64,000 nt of DNA from Parageobacillus caldoxylosilyticus NBRC 107762. GTDB lineage: Bacteria; Bacillota; Bacilli; Bacillales; Anoxybacillaceae. The DNA lies in NCBI RefSeq assembly GCF_000632715.1, contig NZ_BAWO01000004.1:1-64000 (forward strand). Reading direction: 5' to 3'. Below the pieces are notes generated by a model, which was not told the origin of the DNA, ran no database searches, and was given only the letters and a program-made list of their open reading frames with translations. Position numbers and translations under genes: made by a program. Shown in pieces: positions 22,916 to 35,501 of this stretch; the first letter of the stretch is position 1; each line of letters begins with the position of its first letter.

Positions 22916-23563
22916 TCACTGCTGTTTTTGCCGGTTCCAGTCAGCCAAAAACTTTTCAATCCCTTGGTCTGTAAGCGGATGGTTAAACAATTGCATCAAT
23001 ACTTTGTACGGGACCGTCGCGATATGTGCTCCTCTTAGCGCTGCTTCTGTCACATGAAGCGGATGGCGAATCGATGCTGCGATAATTTCTGTGTCAATTC
23101 CGTGGATATTGAAAATGTCGGCGATCGTGGAAATCAGCTCGAAACCGTTATGACCAATATCGTCTAAACGGCCGAGAAACGGGGATACATACGTTGCTCC
23201 AGCACGTGCTGCTAACAGCGCTTGGTTGGCGGTGAACACTAATGTCACGTTCGTCTTAATGCCCTTTTCGCTAAATACTTTTACCGCTTTCAGCCCTTCC
23301 GGTGTCATTGGCACCTTGATCGTAATGTTTGGCGCAATTTTTGCCAATTCTTCGCCTTCTTCAATCATTCCTTTCGCATCGGTGGAAATGACTTCTGCGC
23401 TTACCGATCCCGATACAATGGACGTAATTTCGCGAAGGCGGTCATGAAACGAAACGTTTTCTTTGGCCACAAGGCTCGGGTTGGTCGTCACTCCGGCTAA
23501 AATGCCAAGCTCATTCGCCTTTTTAATTTCTTCCAAATTGGCTGTATCGATAAAAAACTTCAT
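22916..23563 (-). CDS. tal: Transaldolase / fructose-6-phosphate aldolase family protein
   Basis: 215 residues, the short TalC/MipB class. The Schiff-base lysine is in ITIKVPMT (about residue 83-84), with GVTTNPSL (about 24-31) and the [19 protein letters not shown] phosphate region. Members act either as transaldolase or as fructose-6-phosphate aldolase; the B. subtilis relative YwjH behaves as a transaldolase, so pentose-phosphate function is likely. AGGAGGAT ribosome site. It heads the tal-murA-glpX cluster. Confidence 0.92.
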   Translation of the reverse strand: MKFFIDTANLEEIKKANELGILAGVTTNPSLVAKENVSFHDRLREITSIVSGSVSAEVISTDAKGMIEEGEELAKIAPNITIKVPMTPEGLKAVKVFSEKGIKTNVTLVFTANQALLAARAGATYVSPFLGRLDDIGHNGFELISTIADIFNIHGIDTEIIAASIRHPLHVTEAALRGAHIATVPYKVLMQLFNHPLTDQGIEKFLADWNRQKQQ

Positions 23564-23601
23564 GGCGATATCCTCCTTTATCCTTGATGGGGCAAGAAAG
23601 A

Positions 23602-23637
23602 GAAACCGCAGTGACGTTACCCGTCAAGCGGTTTTTC
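23602..23637 (-). terminator. Terminator of fba
   Basis: Nested stem AAACCGC / GCGGTTT with inner TGACG/CGTCA pairing, 12 bases after the fba stop, with a CTCTTTCTT tail on the minus strand. Confidence 0.65.
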
Positions 23638-23648
23638 TTTTTTGCTGG

Positions 23649-24512
23649 TTATTGTACTGCTTTTCCAGAAGAGCCAAATTCACGCATTTTCCCGATGACC
23701 GTCGCTTTAATTGCGTCGCGGCCTGGGCCGATAATTTTGCGCGGATCATATACTTTTTCGTCTTTCGCTAACAATTCGCGGACGACTTTTGTAAACGCGA
23801 TTTGGTTTTCCGTATTGACGTTAATTTTTGAGGTGCCAAGGGAAATGGCGCGTTGAATTTGTTCGGTCGGGATGCCCGTACCGCCGTGCAGCACAAGCGG
23901 AATACCGGTTAAATCGCGAATTTGCTCCATTTCAGTGAACCCTAGCTTTGGCTCTCCTTTGTATGGACCGTGAACCGAACCTAAAGCAGGTGCTAAACAG
24001 TCAATGCCTGTCCGTTTGACTAATTCTTCACATTCTTTCGGATCCGCATAAATAATGCCTTCACCGACGACATCGTCTTCCTGCCCGCCGACCGTTCCTA
24101 GCTCCGCTTCTACCGATACGCCGCGCGCATGTGCGTATTCGACGACCTGCGAAGTGATTTTGACGTTTTCTTCAAACGGATGATGGGAGGCGTCAATCAT
24201 AACGGAAGTAAAACCGGCGTCAATAGCTGCTTTACATTTTTCAAAGCTGGAACCATGGTCAAGGTGGATCGCCACTGGAACGGTAATATTCATATCTTCC
24301 ATCAAGCCTTTAACCATATTGACGACTGTTTTAAAGCCGCTCATATAACGCGCTGCACCTTCAGACACGCCGAGAATGACCGGTGATTTTTCTTCTTCCG
24401 CCGCCGCTAAAATCGCCTGTGTCCATTCTAAGTTGTTAATGTTAAATTGGCCGACAGCGTATTTTTCGCGCAACGCTTTGTTCAACATTTCTGTCATTGA
24501 TACTAAAGGCAT
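23649..24512 (-). CDS. fba: Class II fructose-bisphosphate aldolase
   Basis: Zinc-dependent glycolytic aldolase splitting fructose 1,6-bisphosphate. 287 residues. Zinc ligands and catalytic residues: [13 protein letters not shown] (about 80-92), [12 protein letters not shown] (about 180) and LHGGTGIP (about 207-214). The start at 24512 ([10 protein letters not shown]) has AAGGAGG nine bases upstream; the upstream frame extension is not family-like. It is monocistronic by its own promoter and terminator and follows spo0F as in B. subtilis. Confidence 0.96.
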   Translation of the reverse strand: MPLVSMTEMLNKALREKYAVGQFNINNLEWTQAILAAAEEEKSPVILGVSEGAARYMSGFKTVVNMVKGLMEDMNITVPVAIHLDHGSSFEKCKAAIDAGFTSVMIDASHHPFEENVKITSQVVEYAHARGVSVEAELGTVGGQEDDVVGEGIIYADPKECEELVKRTGIDCLAPALGSVHGPYKGEPKLGFTEMEQIRDLTGIPLVLHGGTGIPTEQIQRAISLGTSKINVNTENQIAFTKVVRELLAKDEKVYDPRKIIGPGRDAIKATVIGKMREFGSSGKAVQ

Positions 24513-24617
24513 TGCCAAATCCTCCTTATGTTCTAACGTCATCGCCTTTCCTAAACATAGCTATGCGCCATTCCAACAAGGGTATGTATGAAAGGCGTAA
24601 AATTGTCCTACGCTATA

Positions 24618-24646
24618 AGCATACCAACTTACAAAGAAAACAGCAA
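24618..24646 (-). promoter_or_regulatory. Candidate sigma-A promoter of fba
   Basis: On the minus strand TTGCTG (24646-24641) and TATGCT (24623-24618) are separated by 17 bases, about 105 bases upstream of the fba start. Confidence 0.45.
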
Positions 24647-24666
24647 CATTGTCACTTTAGACAAAT

Positions 24667-25029
24667 TTATGACACTAAATGTTTCTTTACAGCCGTGCGC
24701 AAATCGTCAATATCAAACGGTTTGGCAAAATGCATAATCGCTCCTAATTCCTTTGTTTCCTGAATCATGTCAAGCTCCCCGTAAGCGGTCATAATAATGA
24801 CTTTTATATCAGGATCAATTTCTTTTAACCGCTTTAGTATTTCAATGCCGTCCATGCCAGGTATTTTCATATCCAATAATACGAGATCAGGTCGGTGTTT
24901 GCGGACAATTTCGAGCGCCTGCATCCCGTTTGCCGCCTGGTATGTCGTATAGCCTTCCCGCTGAAACACTTCGTTTAATAAAATGCGGATTCCGTATTGA
25001 TCATCGACAATCAAAATTTTTTTACTCAT
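24667..25029 (-). CDS. spo0F: Sporulation initiation phosphotransferase Spo0F
   Basis: Single-domain response regulator (120 residues) that passes phosphate from the sporulation kinases to Spo0B and so to Spo0A. The phosphorylated aspartate is in [12 protein letters not shown] (about 54), the acidic pair in IVDDQYG (about 10-11), Thr in IIMTAYGE (about 82) and Lys in HFAKPFD (about 104). No DNA-binding domain. The upstream region on the minus strand has AGGAAAT about 13 bases before GAAA, weakly like a sigma-H promoter, as expected for this gene. Confidence 0.95.
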   Translation of the reverse strand: MSKKILIVDDQYGIRILLNEVFQREGYTTYQAANGMQALEIVRKHRPDLVLLDMKIPGMDGIEILKRLKEIDPDIKVIIMTAYGELDMIQETKELGAIMHFAKPFDIDDLRTAVKKHLVS

Positions 25030-25180
25030 CTATTATGCACCTCAATTCATTTGTTTTTTTCTTCCACCTTAATAGTTTCGCATTTCCCTACTATATTTCC
25101 TGCCGATTTTTTCGCCATTTCGCCAAATTCCCATCCGTTCATTGTTTTTTGTATAATAGGCAACGAAGGGAGGACGAATA

Positions 25181-25714
25181 GTGAAAATTTTCGCGACACA
25201 AACAATCGGCTTTTTGCAAAAAATTGCCGCAGAAGAAGAGCTGGCGCTCGAAGACGGAGCGCGTCTGCTCGCACAGGCAGTGATCGGCGACGGCCGCATT
25301 TTGCTTCACGGTTTTCATGAAATGGAAGCGGTCGTGATTGAAGCGCTTTACGGACCGGATCCGCTGCCAAAAGCAGCCCGGTTAATGGAAAACGGCCGCC
25401 TGCGCGATGATATTGATGAAACGGACCGCGTTTTATTGATTGCGCGATTTTCCAATGATAAAGACGCCATCAGCCTTGCCGAACGCTTAAAAGAACAAGG
25501 TCTTGAAATTGCCGCTATTTCCGCTGTTGTCAAAGACGAGCAACCATCACTAGTTGACATTGTCGATGTCCATATCGATAGTAAATTGCTGAAACCGGTC
25601 ATTCCGAAAGACGATGGCAGCCGCATCGGCATGCCGACGGTGATTACGGCTTCGTTTGCCTACTATTGCCTGCTGCTTACGATGGATGACATCTTAGAAG
25701 AATACGCACAGTAA
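25181..25714 (+). CDS. ywjG: DUF2529 family protein (YwjG)
   Basis: 177 residues. The ORF starts with GTG at 25181 behind GGGAGG. The fold looks like a SIS-type sugar-phosphate domain (GRILLHGFHEMEAVV, about 37-51; DRVLLIARFSNDKDAISLAERL in part, about 81), without catalytic residues that I recognise. B. subtilis has the homologue between spo0F and pyrG; its role is unknown. It is divergent from spo0F and convergent with pyrG, sharing a terminator with the latter. Confidence 0.85.
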   Translation: MKIFATQTIGFLQKIAAEEELALEDGARLLAQAVIGDGRILLHGFHEMEAVVIEALYGPDPLPKAARLMENGRLRDDIDETDRVLLIARFSNDKDAISLAERLKEQGLEIAAISAVVKDEQPSLVDIVDVHIDSKLLKPVIPKDDGSRIGMPTVITASFAYYCLLLTMDDILEEYAQ

Positions 25715-25716
25715 AC

Positions 25717-25755
25717 AAACAGGACTATCTCGCCGTATGCAAGATAGTCCTGTTT
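25717..25755. terminator. Bidirectional terminator between ywjG and pyrG
   Basis: AACAGGACTATCT / AGATAGTCCTGTT perfect stem with an 11-base loop, flanked by A and T runs, in a convergent gap. Confidence 0.93.
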
Positions 25756-25767
25756 TGCTTTGCGTCG

Positions 25768-27399
<1,632 letters not shown>

Positions 27400-27422
27400 T
27401 CAGTGTGTGCCAATAACACAAA

Positions 27423-27485
27423 TAAAAAACGCTCCGCTTACAATATGTAAGGGAGCGATATAGTTTTTCCTGTTTTTAAGAGCCC
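27423..27485 (-). promoter_or_regulatory. pyrG attenuator with GGGCTC start (reiterative-G control)
   Basis: The transcript should begin at 27485 with GGGCTC, the initial sequence known for the B. subtilis pyrG leader. Downstream is a terminator: CGCTCCCTTAC / GTAAGCGGAGCG followed by six T. In the known mechanism low CTP makes polymerase stutter and add extra G residues, which pair with the CTCCC arm and block termination. Promoter, start sequence and hairpin are all in the required places. Confidence 0.9.
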
Positions 27486-27492
27486 AAATAAA

Positions 27493-27521
27493 ATTCTATC
27501 TAGTTCTATTGGCAAAGTCAA
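27493..27521 (-). promoter_or_regulatory. Sigma-A promoter of pyrG
   Basis: TTGACT (27521-27516), 17-base spacer, TAGAAT (27498-27493), then seven bases to the GGGCTC start. Confidence 0.85.
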
Positions 27522-27528
27522 GAGAATA

Positions 27529-28080
27529 TTATCCGTCTTCTTTAGGGTCATCGATCTCGAGCTCTTCGTCCAGCTCATCATCTCCTAAGCCGAACTCATC
27601 GTTGTCAAGAATTTCATCGTCAAACTCGACATCATCGTCGAGATCAAATTCGTCGTCCTCAAGAAGCTCATCTTCATCCAAATCAAGATCGTCCTCGTCA
27701 TATTCGTCGAGATCATCGTAATCGATATCTTCTTCATCAAGAAGATCATCGTAATCATCATACTCATCATCAAGCACTTTTTTCTTCTTCGGCTTCGTCA
27801 CCATGACCGTTTCGTCTTCCGTTTGATCAAACGGATACCAAGTACGCAGCCCCCAGACATTTTCCCCGACGCAAATAAAACGCCCGTCGATATTTAAATC
27901 TGTATAGTACTGAGCAAGCCGCTGTTTTACTTCCTGCTCCGATAAACCAATTAGCGCAGCAACTTCGTCTACAAGCTGTTGGAACGATAACGCTTCCCTT
28001 TTTTCTGACAAAATGAGACTAGCGAGTTCCACGAATGACATTTCCCGCAATTCCTCTTGAGAGTATTGCTGCAGACTCAA
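27529..28080 (-). CDS. rpoE: RNA polymerase delta subunit
   Basis: 183 residues. Folded N-terminal domain (about 1-90) that binds RNA polymerase and recycles it, then a Lys-rich patch (KPKKKK, about 105) and a long Asp/Glu tail that displaces nucleic acid. The start is TTG at 28080 (MSLQQYSQEELREM), eight bases from AAGGGGAG; a GTG three codons upstream overlaps the ribosome site. In B. subtilis rpoE follows fadF-acdA; here the icmF block intervenes. Confidence 0.95.
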   Translation of the reverse strand: MSLQQYSQEELREMSFVELASLILSEKREALSFQQLVDEVAALIGLSEQEVKQRLAQYYTDLNIDGRFICVGENVWGLRTWYPFDQTEDETVMVTKPKKKKVLDDEYDDYDDLLDEEDIDYDDLDEYDEDDLDLDEDELLEDDEFDLDDDVEFDDEILDNDEFGLGDDELDEELEIDDPKEDG

Positions 28081-28280
28081 ATTCGGCACTCCCCTTCTAC
28101 GTAATAAACTAACGAATGAATGCGAGTTGAATACATACCATTCATTATAAACAAATTCTTGCTGTTTATGCTACCTATTTGCAGAAAAAAATGCACATTT
28201 CTAGCTTTGATGTTTGATAGGGTACGGACCATTGCCCTCACCTACATTTCCCGCGGCCATTTCTCGTTTTATGGCACGAA

Positions 28281-28306
28281 AAAAGGAAATCGGCAAGCGA
28301 TTTCCT
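28281..28306 (-). terminator. Terminator of icmF
   Basis: GGAAATCG / CGATTTCC stem with five-base loop and T6 tail on the minus strand, just past the icmF stop. The rest of 28081-28280 is AT-rich upstream sequence of rpoE; I see no clear promoter pair. Confidence 0.9.
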
Positions 28307-28315
28307 TTTCCGCAT

Positions 28316-31300
28316 TTACATGTTGCGGCGGTATTGCCCGCCCACTTCATAAAGGGCGCGTGTAATTTGTCCAAGGCTGGCGACTTTCACTGTTTCCATT
28401 AACTCTTCGAAAATATTGCCGCCGCTTACCGCCACCTGCTTAAGCCGCTCTAGCGCCGCCTCCACCTTATCTTTATTTCTCTCTTGGAATTCACGCAAGT
28501 TTTTAATTTGCAATTCTTTTTCTTCATATGTTGCACGCGCGAGCTGGATGTTGTTTAATTCCTCTTCCGACGGCGGATTCGGATTGAGGAACGTATTGAC
28601 GCCGATGATCGGAAGCTCGCCGCTGTGTTTTTTCGTCTCGTAATACATTGATTCTTCTTGGATTTTTCCGCGCTGATATTGCATTTCCATTGCGCCGAGC
28701 ACGCCGCCGCGGTCGCTGAGGCGCTCAAATTCCTGCAATACCGCTTCTTCTACTAAATCGGTCAGCTCTTCAATAATGAACGAGCCTTGAAGCGGATTTT
28801 CATTTTTCGCCAGACCAAACTCCTTCGTGATGATGAGCTGGATCGCCATCGCCCGACGGACCGACTCCTCGGTCGGTGTGGTGATCGCTTCGTCATAGGC
28901 GTTCGTATGAAGCGAGTTGCAGTTATCGTAAATCGCCATTAACGCCTGCAGCGTCGTGCGGATATCGTTAAAATCGATTTCCTGCGCATGGAGCGAACGG
29001 CCGGATGTTTGAATATGGTATTTTAACTTTTGGCTCCGTTCGTTTGCCCCGTATTTTTCGCGCATGACGATCGCCCAAATGCGGCGCGCCACACGGCCGA
29101 TCACCGAATATTCCGGATCTAGACCATTGCTGAAGAAGAAGGAAAGGTTTGGCGCGAAATCATCGATTTTCATGCCGCGGCTTAAATAATATTCGACGTA
29201 CGTAAAGCCGTTGGCGAGCGTAAACGCCAACTGGGTAATCGGATTGGCGCCCGCTTCGGCGATATGGTAGCCCGAGATGGATACCGAATAATAGTTGCGC
29301 ACTTTATGCTTAATAAAATATTCTTGAATGTCGCCCATCATTTTCAAGGCGAAATCGGTCGAGAAAATACACGTATTTTGCCCTTGGTCTTCTTTTAAAA
29401 TATCAGCTTGGACTGTGCCGCGCACCGTTTGCAGCGTATACGCTTTTACTTCTTCGTATTCTTCTTCCGTCAGCGGACGGCCTAGCTCTTTTTCCCGCTT
29501 TTCGACTTGCTGGTCGATCGCCGTGTTCATAAACATCGCTAAAATAATCGGCGCCGGACCGTTGATCGTCATCGATACCGATGTCAGCGGATCACACAAA
29601 TCAAAGCCTTTATACAGCTTTTTCATATCATCGAGCGTACAGACGCTGACGCCGCTTTCACCAACTTTACCAAAGATATCCGGACGGTAATCCGGGTCTT
29701 GGCCATACAGCGTAACCGAATCGAACGCGGTGCTTAACCGCTTAGCTTTATCTTCTTTGCAGAGATAGTGGAAGCGCCGATTCGTCCGCTCCGGCGTGCC
29801 TTCGCCGGCAAACTGCCGTTTCGGATCTTCGCCTTGCCGCTTGAACGGAAAGACGCCGGCTGTATATGGGAATGAGCCTGGGACGTTTTCTTTGTATACC
29901 CAGCGCAAAATTTCGCCGTAATCTTTAAATTTCGGCAACGCCACTTTCGGAATATCGAGTCCCGACAAGCTTTTCGTCGTTAAGTCGGTAACAATTTCCT
30001 TATCGCGCACTTTGGTCACAAACTGTTTTCCCGCATATTTCGCTTTCAAATCTTCCCATGACGCAAGAATCCGTCTCGATTCCGGCGTGAGTTCGTTTTC
30101 ATAATGCTGCTTGAGTGCCTCGAGCGCCGCGATCACTTCTTCGCTTTCGCCGCGTTCTTTTGCGGCTTCGATCGCCCCTTCAATTTGGAAAAGACGGCGC
30201 GCGAGTTCGGACTGTTGTTCGACGCGCTTATGATAGTTGCGGACCGTTTCCGTAATTTCCCGCAAGTAATGGCGCCGCTCACTTGGAATGATGACGTTAT
30301 GCTTTTCGACGTTCGCTACCGTTTTCAAGTTCGTTTTCCAGTTCGTTCCCGCTTTTTGATTGATCAGGTCGACCAGTGCGACAAACAGCGTGTTCGTTCC
30401 CGGATCGTTAAATTGGCTGGCGATCGTGCCGTAGACCGGCATTTCCGAAAGATCTTTATCAAATAGCTGGTGGCTGCGCTGATATTGTTTTTGCACTTGG
30501 CGTTTCGCATCTTCCGACCCTTTGCGCTCAAATTTGTTGATGACGATTAAATCGGCGTAGTCAATCATATCGATTTTCTCAAGCTGCGTCGGCGCGCCGA
30601 ATTCGCTCGTCATGACATACATCGAAATATCGCATATTTCCGTAATCGCAGCATCGCCTTGGCCGATTCCGCTCGTTTCGACGATAATTAAATCAAAACC
30701 TGCCGCTTTGACAACAGAAATGGCATCGCGAATCGCAAGCGACAGCTCCGAGCGGGAATTGCGCGTCGCTAGGCTGCGCATATAGACGCGCGGCGAGTTG
30801 ATGGCATTCATGCGGATGCGGTCGCCAAGCAAAGCGCCGCCCGTTTTTTGTTTCGTCGGATCAATCGATAAAATCGCGATTTTGATATCTGGAATTTCGT
30901 TTAAGAAACGGCGCACTAACTCATCGGTCAGCGAGCTTTTCCCTGCTCCGCCCGTGCCGGTAATGCCGAGAACCGGCACCGCTTTGGCCATCGTTTTCAC
31001 CTTTTCTAGCGCCGCCTCCGCCGCTGCCGCCGCTTCGCTTGAAACATCGACGCGGCTTTCGCATAACGTAATTAAACGCGCGATCGCTTGGACATCTCCA
31101 TTTGGGAGCCGTTCTAATTCGTCAGTGATTTCGGTAACGGTCGGAAAATCGCATTCTTCGAGCATAATGTTAATCATGCCTTGCAGCCCAAAGCGGCGGC
31201 CGTCTTCCGGCGAAAAGATGCGGGCGATGCCGTATTCATGCAGCTCCTTGATTTCGCGCGGAATAATGACGCCGCCTCCGCCGCCGTAAATGCGGATATG

Positions 31301-31573
31301 GGAAGCGCCGCGCTCTTGCAGCAGGTCGTACATATATTTAAAAAATTCCATATGCCCGCCTTGATAAGAGGAGACAGCAATTCCTTGCACATCCTCCTGG
31401 ATCGCGGCATTGACAATTTCATCTACGGAACGGTTGTGCCCTAAATGAATGACTTCCGCGCCGCTCGCCTGCAAAATGCGGCGCATGATGTTAATCGACG
31501 CGTCATGGCCGTCAAATAAGCTTGACGCCGTCACAAACCGCACGTGATGTTTCGGACGATAAATATGTGCCAT
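28316..31573 (-). CDS. icmF: Fused isobutyryl-CoA mutase
   Basis: Adenosylcobalamin enzyme interconverting isobutyryl-CoA and n-butyryl-CoA. 1085 residues with three parts: an N-terminal B12 domain with [10 protein letters not shown] (about 22-31, the His ligand for cobalt), a MeaB-like G-protein chaperone domain with Walker [11 protein letters not shown] (about 206-215) and NKFE base-recognition (about 349), and a C-terminal mutase barrel (about 560-1085). This fusion is known from Geobacillus kaustophilus. It can link valine-derived isobutyryl-CoA to butyrate oxidation. It is last in a block with acyl-CoA dehydrogenases and a TetR regulator. RBS GGAGGAAAGG. Confidence 0.96.
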   Translation of the reverse strand: MAHIYRPKHHVRFVTASSLFDGHDASINIMRRILQASGAEVIHLGHNRSVDEIVNAAIQEDVQGIAVSSYQGGHMEFFKYMYDLLQERGASHIRIYGGGGGVIIPREIKELHEYGIARIFSPEDGRRFGLQGMINIMLEECDFPTVTEITDELERLPNGDVQAIARLITLCESRVDVSSEAAAAAEAALEKVKTMAKAVPVLGITGTGGAGKSSLTDELVRRFLNEIPDIKIAILSIDPTKQKTGGALLGDRIRMNAINSPRVYMRSLATRNSRSELSLAIRDAISVVKAAGFDLIIVETSGIGQGDAAITEICDISMYVMTSEFGAPTQLEKIDMIDYADLIVINKFERKGSEDAKRQVQKQYQRSHQLFDKDLSEMPVYGTIASQFNDPGTNTLFVALVDLINQKAGTNWKTNLKTVANVEKHNVIIPSERRHYLREITETVRNYHKRVEQQSELARRLFQIEGAIEAAKERGESEEVIAALEALKQHYENELTPESRRILASWEDLKAKYAGKQFVTKVRDKEIVTDLTTKSLSGLDIPKVALPKFKDYGEILRWVYKENVPGSFPYTAGVFPFKRQGEDPKRQFAGEGTPERTNRRFHYLCKEDKAKRLSTAFDSVTLYGQDPDYRPDIFGKVGESGVSVCTLDDMKKLYKGFDLCDPLTSVSMTINGPAPIILAMFMNTAIDQQVEKREKELGRPLTEEEYEEVKAYTLQTVRGTVQADILKEDQGQNTCIFSTDFALKMMGDIQEYFIKHKVRNYYSVSISGYHIAEAGANPITQLAFTLANGFTYVEYYLSRGMKIDDFAPNLSFFFSNGLDPEYSVIGRVARRIWAIVMREKYGANERSQKLKYHIQTSGRSLHAQEIDFNDIRTTLQALMAIYDNCNSLHTNAYDEAITTPTEESVRRAMAIQLIITKEFGLAKNENPLQGSFIIEELTDLVEEAVLQEFERLSDRGGVLGAMEMQYQRGKIQEESMYYETKKHSGELPIIGVNTFLNPNPPSEEELNNIQLARATYEEKELQIKNLREFQERNKDKVEAALERLKQVAVSGGNIFEELMETVKVASLGQITRALYEVGGQYRRNM

Positions 31574-31591
31574 CCTTTCCTCCCCCTTTAA

Positions 31592-32224
31592 TCATGATGA
31601 CCGTTTCTTCATAATCCCCTTTAGCAGCAATTCCGTCTGCAGTTCAATATATTCATCAAGCGTATATAGTCTTTTCAGCGCCCAGCGTCGAAACGCCCAC
31701 ATTTGTCCCAGCACGAAAATGTCGTGAGCGAACAGTTTGATTTCTTCCTCCGTCAGCTGAAATACGCCGTTGTTGACGCATGTCTGCAAAATGTTTTCAA
31801 ACATGCCGACCATTTGGATTTCTTTGTTGAGCACGTATGGCAGCGATTCTTTGCTGAGCGATTTTACTTCCTGGTACATAACGAGCACTTCATCTTGCAA
31901 ATCGTCGATGACTCTGAAATAGCGGGCGATCGCTAACTTAAAGCTTTCGATCGTGCCATGGTGGGTGTCGATGTCTTTTTCCATCCGTTCGCGCACTTCA
32001 TCATAAATGCGGTCGCAAACGAGATAGAGGATGTCTTCTTTTTTGCGGATATATTCATACAGCGTGCCAATGCTAAATCCGGAAGCTTTAGCGATTTCCC
32101 TTGTTGTCGTCTGGTGAAATCCTTTTTGTTTAAATAAGGAAATCGCTCCTTTAATCATTTGGTTACGGCGCTTTTTGACAAGTTTCTCATCTTTGACGGA
32201 TGCAATCACTTCCCGTTTTTTCAT
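31592..32224 (-). CDS. TetR family regulator of the acyl-CoA block
   Basis: About 210 residues. N-terminal helix-turn-helix (TTREIAKASGFSIGTLYEYI, about 43-62) and a C-terminal all-helical ligand domain typical of acyl-CoA-responsive TetR repressors. The start at 32224 (MKKREVIASVK) has AGGTGG five bases upstream. It lies between icmF and the dehydrogenases on the same strand, so it probably represses this block; the operator-like sites at 36926 and 39296 are candidates. It is not an obvious orthologue of B. subtilis FadR by length or N-terminus. Confidence 0.85.
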   Translation of the reverse strand: MKKREVIASVKDEKLVKKRRNQMIKGAISLFKQKGFHQTTTREIAKASGFSIGTLYEYIRKKEDILYLVCDRIYDEVRERMEKDIDTHHGTIESFKLAIARYFRVIDDLQDEVLVMYQEVKSLSKESLPYVLNKEIQMVGMFENILQTCVNNGVFQLTEEEIKLFAHDIFVLGQMWAFRRWALKRLYTLDEYIELQTELLLKGIMKKRSS

Positions 32225-32251
32225 CTTGACCACCTGCAATGGCACGGATGC

Positions 32252-33391
32252 TTATCTAGTAAGCATCCGCGAAATAACAAGGCGTTGAATTTCTTGCGTT
32301 CCTTCGTAAATTTGCGTAATTTTCGCATCGCGCATAAACCGTTCGACCGGGTAGTCTTTCGTATAGCCGTTGCCGCCGAAAATTTGCACGGCATCGACCG
32401 TTACTTTCATCGCCGTATCGCCGGCAAATAGCTTCGCCATCGCCGATGCTTTGCCATACGGCAGGCCGTTGGATTCGAGCCATGCTGCCTGATACGTCAG
32501 CAGGCGCGCCGCTTCAATCGCCGTTGCCATGTCGGCCAATTTAAAGGCAACGCCTTGCTGCTCGGCGATCGGCTTGCCAAATTGCACCCGTTGTTTGGCG
32601 TATTCAACTGCTGCGTCCAACGCTCCTTGGGCAATGCCGACCGCTTGCGCCGCAATGCCGTTGCGGCCGCCGTCAAGCGTCATCATTGCGATTTTAAAGC
32701 CTTCCCCTTCTTGGCCGAGCAAGTTTTCTTTCGGAATGCGGCAGTCTTCAAAAATGAGCTCAGTTGTCGGCGAGGAACGAATGCCGAGCTTTTTCTCTTT
32801 TTTGCCGATCGAAAATCCCGGCGTACCTTTTTCGACAATAAACGCGCTGATGCCTTTATGGCGTTTTTCCGGATCGGTAACAGCAAAGACGACATAAATT
32901 TCCGCTTCGCCGCCGTTGGTAATCCATACTTTTGAACCGTTTAGTACATAGTAGTCGCCTTCGCGCACCGCCCTCGTTTTCATCGAGGCCACATCCGAAC
33001 CGGCGCCCGGCTCGGAAAGGCCGTACGCGCCGAGTTTTTCCCCTGTCGCAAGGGCGCGCAAGTATTTTTGCTTTTGTTCTTCCGTACCGAATTTGTAGAT
33101 CGGCCAGCTGGCCAGGGAAATATGCGCCGATAGCGTGACCCCAGTAGAAGCGCATACTTTTGACAATTCTTCCACCGCAATGACATATGCCAAATAGTCG
33201 CTGCCGATGCCGCCGTACTCTTCCGGCCATGGAATTCCGGTCAAGCCTAATTCAGCCATTTTATTAAAAATTTCGCGGTCAAACCGTTCTTCTTCATCTC
33301 GTTCCGCCGCTGTCGGCGCCACTTCCTTTTCGGCAAACTCGCGCACCATTTTTCGTATCATTTCATGTTCTTCGCTTAATTGAAAATTCAT
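32252..33391 (-). CDS. Acyl-CoA dehydrogenase (second copy)
   Basis: FAD enzyme of beta-oxidation, 379 residues. Signature [15 protein letters not shown] (about 129-143) and WITNGGEAE, and the catalytic-base region [15 protein letters not shown] (about 361-375) with Glu in the YEGT motif, as in short/branched-chain members. 31 percent-level differences from its upstream twin are obvious by eye, so the two are old paralogues, not a recent duplication. Substrate is not set by the sequence; next to icmF an isobutyryl- or butyryl-CoA preference is plausible. Confidence 0.92.
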   Translation of the reverse strand: MNFQLSEEHEMIRKMVREFAEKEVAPTAAERDEEERFDREIFNKMAELGLTGIPWPEEYGGIGSDYLAYVIAVEELSKVCASTGVTLSAHISLASWPIYKFGTEEQKQKYLRALATGEKLGAYGLSEPGAGSDVASMKTRAVREGDYYVLNGSKVWITNGGEAEIYVVFAVTDPEKRHKGISAFIVEKGTPGFSIGKKEKKLGIRSSPTTELIFEDCRIPKENLLGQEGEGFKIAMMTLDGGRNGIAAQAVGIAQGALDAAVEYAKQRVQFGKPIAEQQGVAFKLADMATAIEAARLLTYQAAWLESNGLPYGKASAMAKLFAGDTAMKVTVDAVQIFGGNGYTKDYPVERFMRDAKITQIYEGTQEIQRLVISRMLTR

Positions 33392-33433
33392 AATCCCGAT
33401 CCCCCATTTATAAATGCTGATGGTTATGTTGCC

Positions 33434-34576
33434 TTACTTTTTCGTTAAGTATTTGCTAATGACCAAACGTTGAATTTCGCTTGTTCCTTCGTAAATTTCA
33501 CAAATTTTTGCATCGCGGAACAACCGTTCGACGGGATAATCTTTCGTATAGCCGTTGCCGCCGAAGATTTGCACCGCTTCGATCGCGTTTTCCATCGCCG
33601 TTCTTGAAGCGAACAATTTTGCCATCGACGCTTCTTTTCCACATGGCAGGCCCTGCGCCCGCAAAAATGCCGCGCGATAGACAAGCAGTTTCGCCGCTTC
33701 GACCGCAGTCGCCATATCAGCGAGCTTAAAAGCGACACCTTGCTGCTCGGCGATCGGTTTGCCAAACTGGATGCGTTCTTTCGCATAAGCGGTCGCATGT
33801 TCTAACGCCGCTTCGGCAATGCCAAGCGCCTGCGCGGCGATGCCGATGCGTCCAACATCGAGGTTGGCCATCGCGATTTTAAAGCCTTGACCTTCCTCGC
33901 CAAGCAAGTTTTCCGCCGGCACTTTCGCGTCTTCCAGCGTAATTTGTACCGTCCGTGAACCGTGCAGCCCCATTTTTTTCTCATCTTTGCCGATGATAAA
34001 TCCTGGCGTATCTTTTTCAACGATAAAAGCAGAAATGCCGCGGCTGCCTTTTTCATTCGGGTCGGTGCGGGCAAAGACGATATACGTATCCGCCTCGCCT
34101 CCGTTGGTGATGAAAATTTTCGAACCGTTTAAAAGGTAGTAGTCGCCTTGGCGGACCGCTTTTGTTTTTAAGCTTTTCGCATCGGAGCCGGCACCCGGTT
34201 CGGTGAGGCAAAACGCCCCTAGGTACTCGCCGCTGGCCAGCTTCGGCACATATTTTTTCTTTTGCTCCTCCGTTCCGAAGTATAAAATCGGATTGGTGCC
34301 GACCGACGTATGCACCGATAAAATGACGCCGACCGTCGCGCTTACTTTCGAAATTTCATGGATGGCGATAATGTAGGAAACAAAGTCCATCCCGGCACCG
34401 CCGTACTCTTCCGGAACGGTAATGCCCATCAGCCCGAGCTCGGCCATTTTGTTTAAAATCGGACGTGGAAATTCGCCTTGCTCCATGCGTTCCACAAATG
34501 GCGCGATTTCCGTTTGCGCGAACTCGCGCACCATGTTCCGCATCATTTCTTGCTCTTCCGTAAAGTGTAAATTCAT
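33434..34576 (-). CDS. Acyl-CoA dehydrogenase (first copy, butyryl-CoA type)
   Basis: 380 residues. [10 protein letters not shown]-like [14 protein letters not shown] (about 127), [10 protein letters not shown], and catalytic [15 protein letters not shown] near the C-terminus. Closest in pattern to the Bacillus MmgC/Bcd short-chain enzymes. The start at 34576 has GAAGGTGG four to five bases upstream; a GTG three codons earlier overlaps the ribosome site. It follows the hydroxybutyryl-CoA dehydrogenase gene by 21 bases, forming mmgA-mmgB-mmgC order as in the B. subtilis mother-cell operon. Confidence 0.92.
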   Translation of the reverse strand: MNLHFTEEQEMMRNMVREFAQTEIAPFVERMEQGEFPRPILNKMAELGLMGITVPEEYGGAGMDFVSYIIAIHEISKVSATVGVILSVHTSVGTNPILYFGTEEQKKKYVPKLASGEYLGAFCLTEPGAGSDAKSLKTKAVRQGDYYLLNGSKIFITNGGEADTYIVFARTDPNEKGSRGISAFIVEKDTPGFIIGKDEKKMGLHGSRTVQITLEDAKVPAENLLGEEGQGFKIAMANLDVGRIGIAAQALGIAEAALEHATAYAKERIQFGKPIAEQQGVAFKLADMATAVEAAKLLVYRAAFLRAQGLPCGKEASMAKLFASRTAMENAIEAVQIFGGNGYTKDYPVERLFRDAKICEIYEGTSEIQRLVISKYLTKK

Positions 34577-34597
34577 GTATGCCACCTTCTTTGCTGA

Positions 34598-35449
34598 TTA
34601 CTCGTATGTGTAAAATCCTCTGCCTGTTTTGCGGCCGAGCCAGCCGGCTTTCACGTATTTGCGCAATAATGGGCATGGACGGTATTTATCATCGCCAAAC
34701 CCTTCATGAAGCGTTTCCATAATGTACAGACACGTATCCAAACCGATGAAATCAGCTAATGTCAGCGGCCCCATCGGATGGTTCATGCCAAGCTTCATCA
34801 CTTCGTCGATCGCTTCTTTTGTCGCAACTCCTTCATATAACGCATAAATCGCTTCGTTGATCATCGGCATCAAGACGCGGTTGGAGATAAAGCCCGGAAA
34901 GTCGTTGACTTCGACTGGTACTTTATTCAACTTGCGCGTAATCGCTTCAATCGTCTCATACACCTCATCCGCCGTCGCCAGCCCGCGGATAATTTCGACT
35001 AGCTTCATGACCGGAACCGGATTCATAAAATGCATGCCGATCACTTTTTCCGGGCGTTTCGTCGCCGCTGCGATTTCCGTAATTGGCAGCGAAGACGTGT
35101 TTGTCGCCAAAATCGTATGCGTCGGAGCGATTTGATCGAGTTCGGCAAACAATTTTGTTTTCACATCCATGTTTTCAACGACCGCTTCAATGACTAAATC
35201 GGCTTTCGCCGCGTTTTGCAAATCATTGGAAGGAGTGAGGCGCCCTAGTGTCGCCGCTTTTTCCTCTTCCGTCATTTTTCCTTTTTCCACTTGGCGCGAC
35301 AATAATTTTTCGATATTCGCCAATCCTTTGTCGATTTGTTGTTGGCTAATATCATGTAGGAAAACGTCGTATCCTGCCATTGCACACACTTGCGCAATAC
35401 CGGAACCCATTTGTCCGGCACCGATGACCATAATCGTTTTTACATCCAT
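34598..35449 (-). CDS. mmgB: 3-hydroxybutyryl-CoA dehydrogenase
   Basis: NAD(P)-dependent oxidation of 3-hydroxybutyryl-CoA to acetoacetyl-CoA. 283 residues. The dinucleotide fold is [16 protein letters not shown] (about 6-21); catalytic regions [24 protein letters not shown] (His about 138) and [15 protein letters not shown] (about 184) are intact. The start at 35449 ([10 protein letters not shown]) is taken because the longer reading lies over the ribosome site AGGGGATG. The repeat element 35502-35689 separates it from the thiolase gene. Confidence 0.93.
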   Translation of the reverse strand: MDVKTIMVIGAGQMGSGIAQVCAMAGYDVFLHDISQQQIDKGLANIEKLLSRQVEKGKMTEEEKAATLGRLTPSNDLQNAAKADLVIEAVVENMDVKTKLFAELDQIAPTHTILATNTSSLPITEIAAATKRPEKVIGMHFMNPVPVMKLVEIIRGLATADEVYETIEAITRKLNKVPVEVNDFPGFISNRVLMPMINEAIYALYEGVATKEAIDEVMKLGMNHPMGPLTLADFIGLDTCLYIMETLHEGFGDDKYRPCPLLRKYVKAGWLGRKTGRGFYTYE

Positions 35450-35501
35450 CGTCTTCACATCCCCTGTCTTTCGTTGTTTCTGTTTATTTGATGCGAATAT
35501 C

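Noticed and set aside
27509-27721. Serine-rich open frame opposite the rpoE tail
   Set aside because: It is the reverse complement of GAT/GAA codons of the acidic delta tail.
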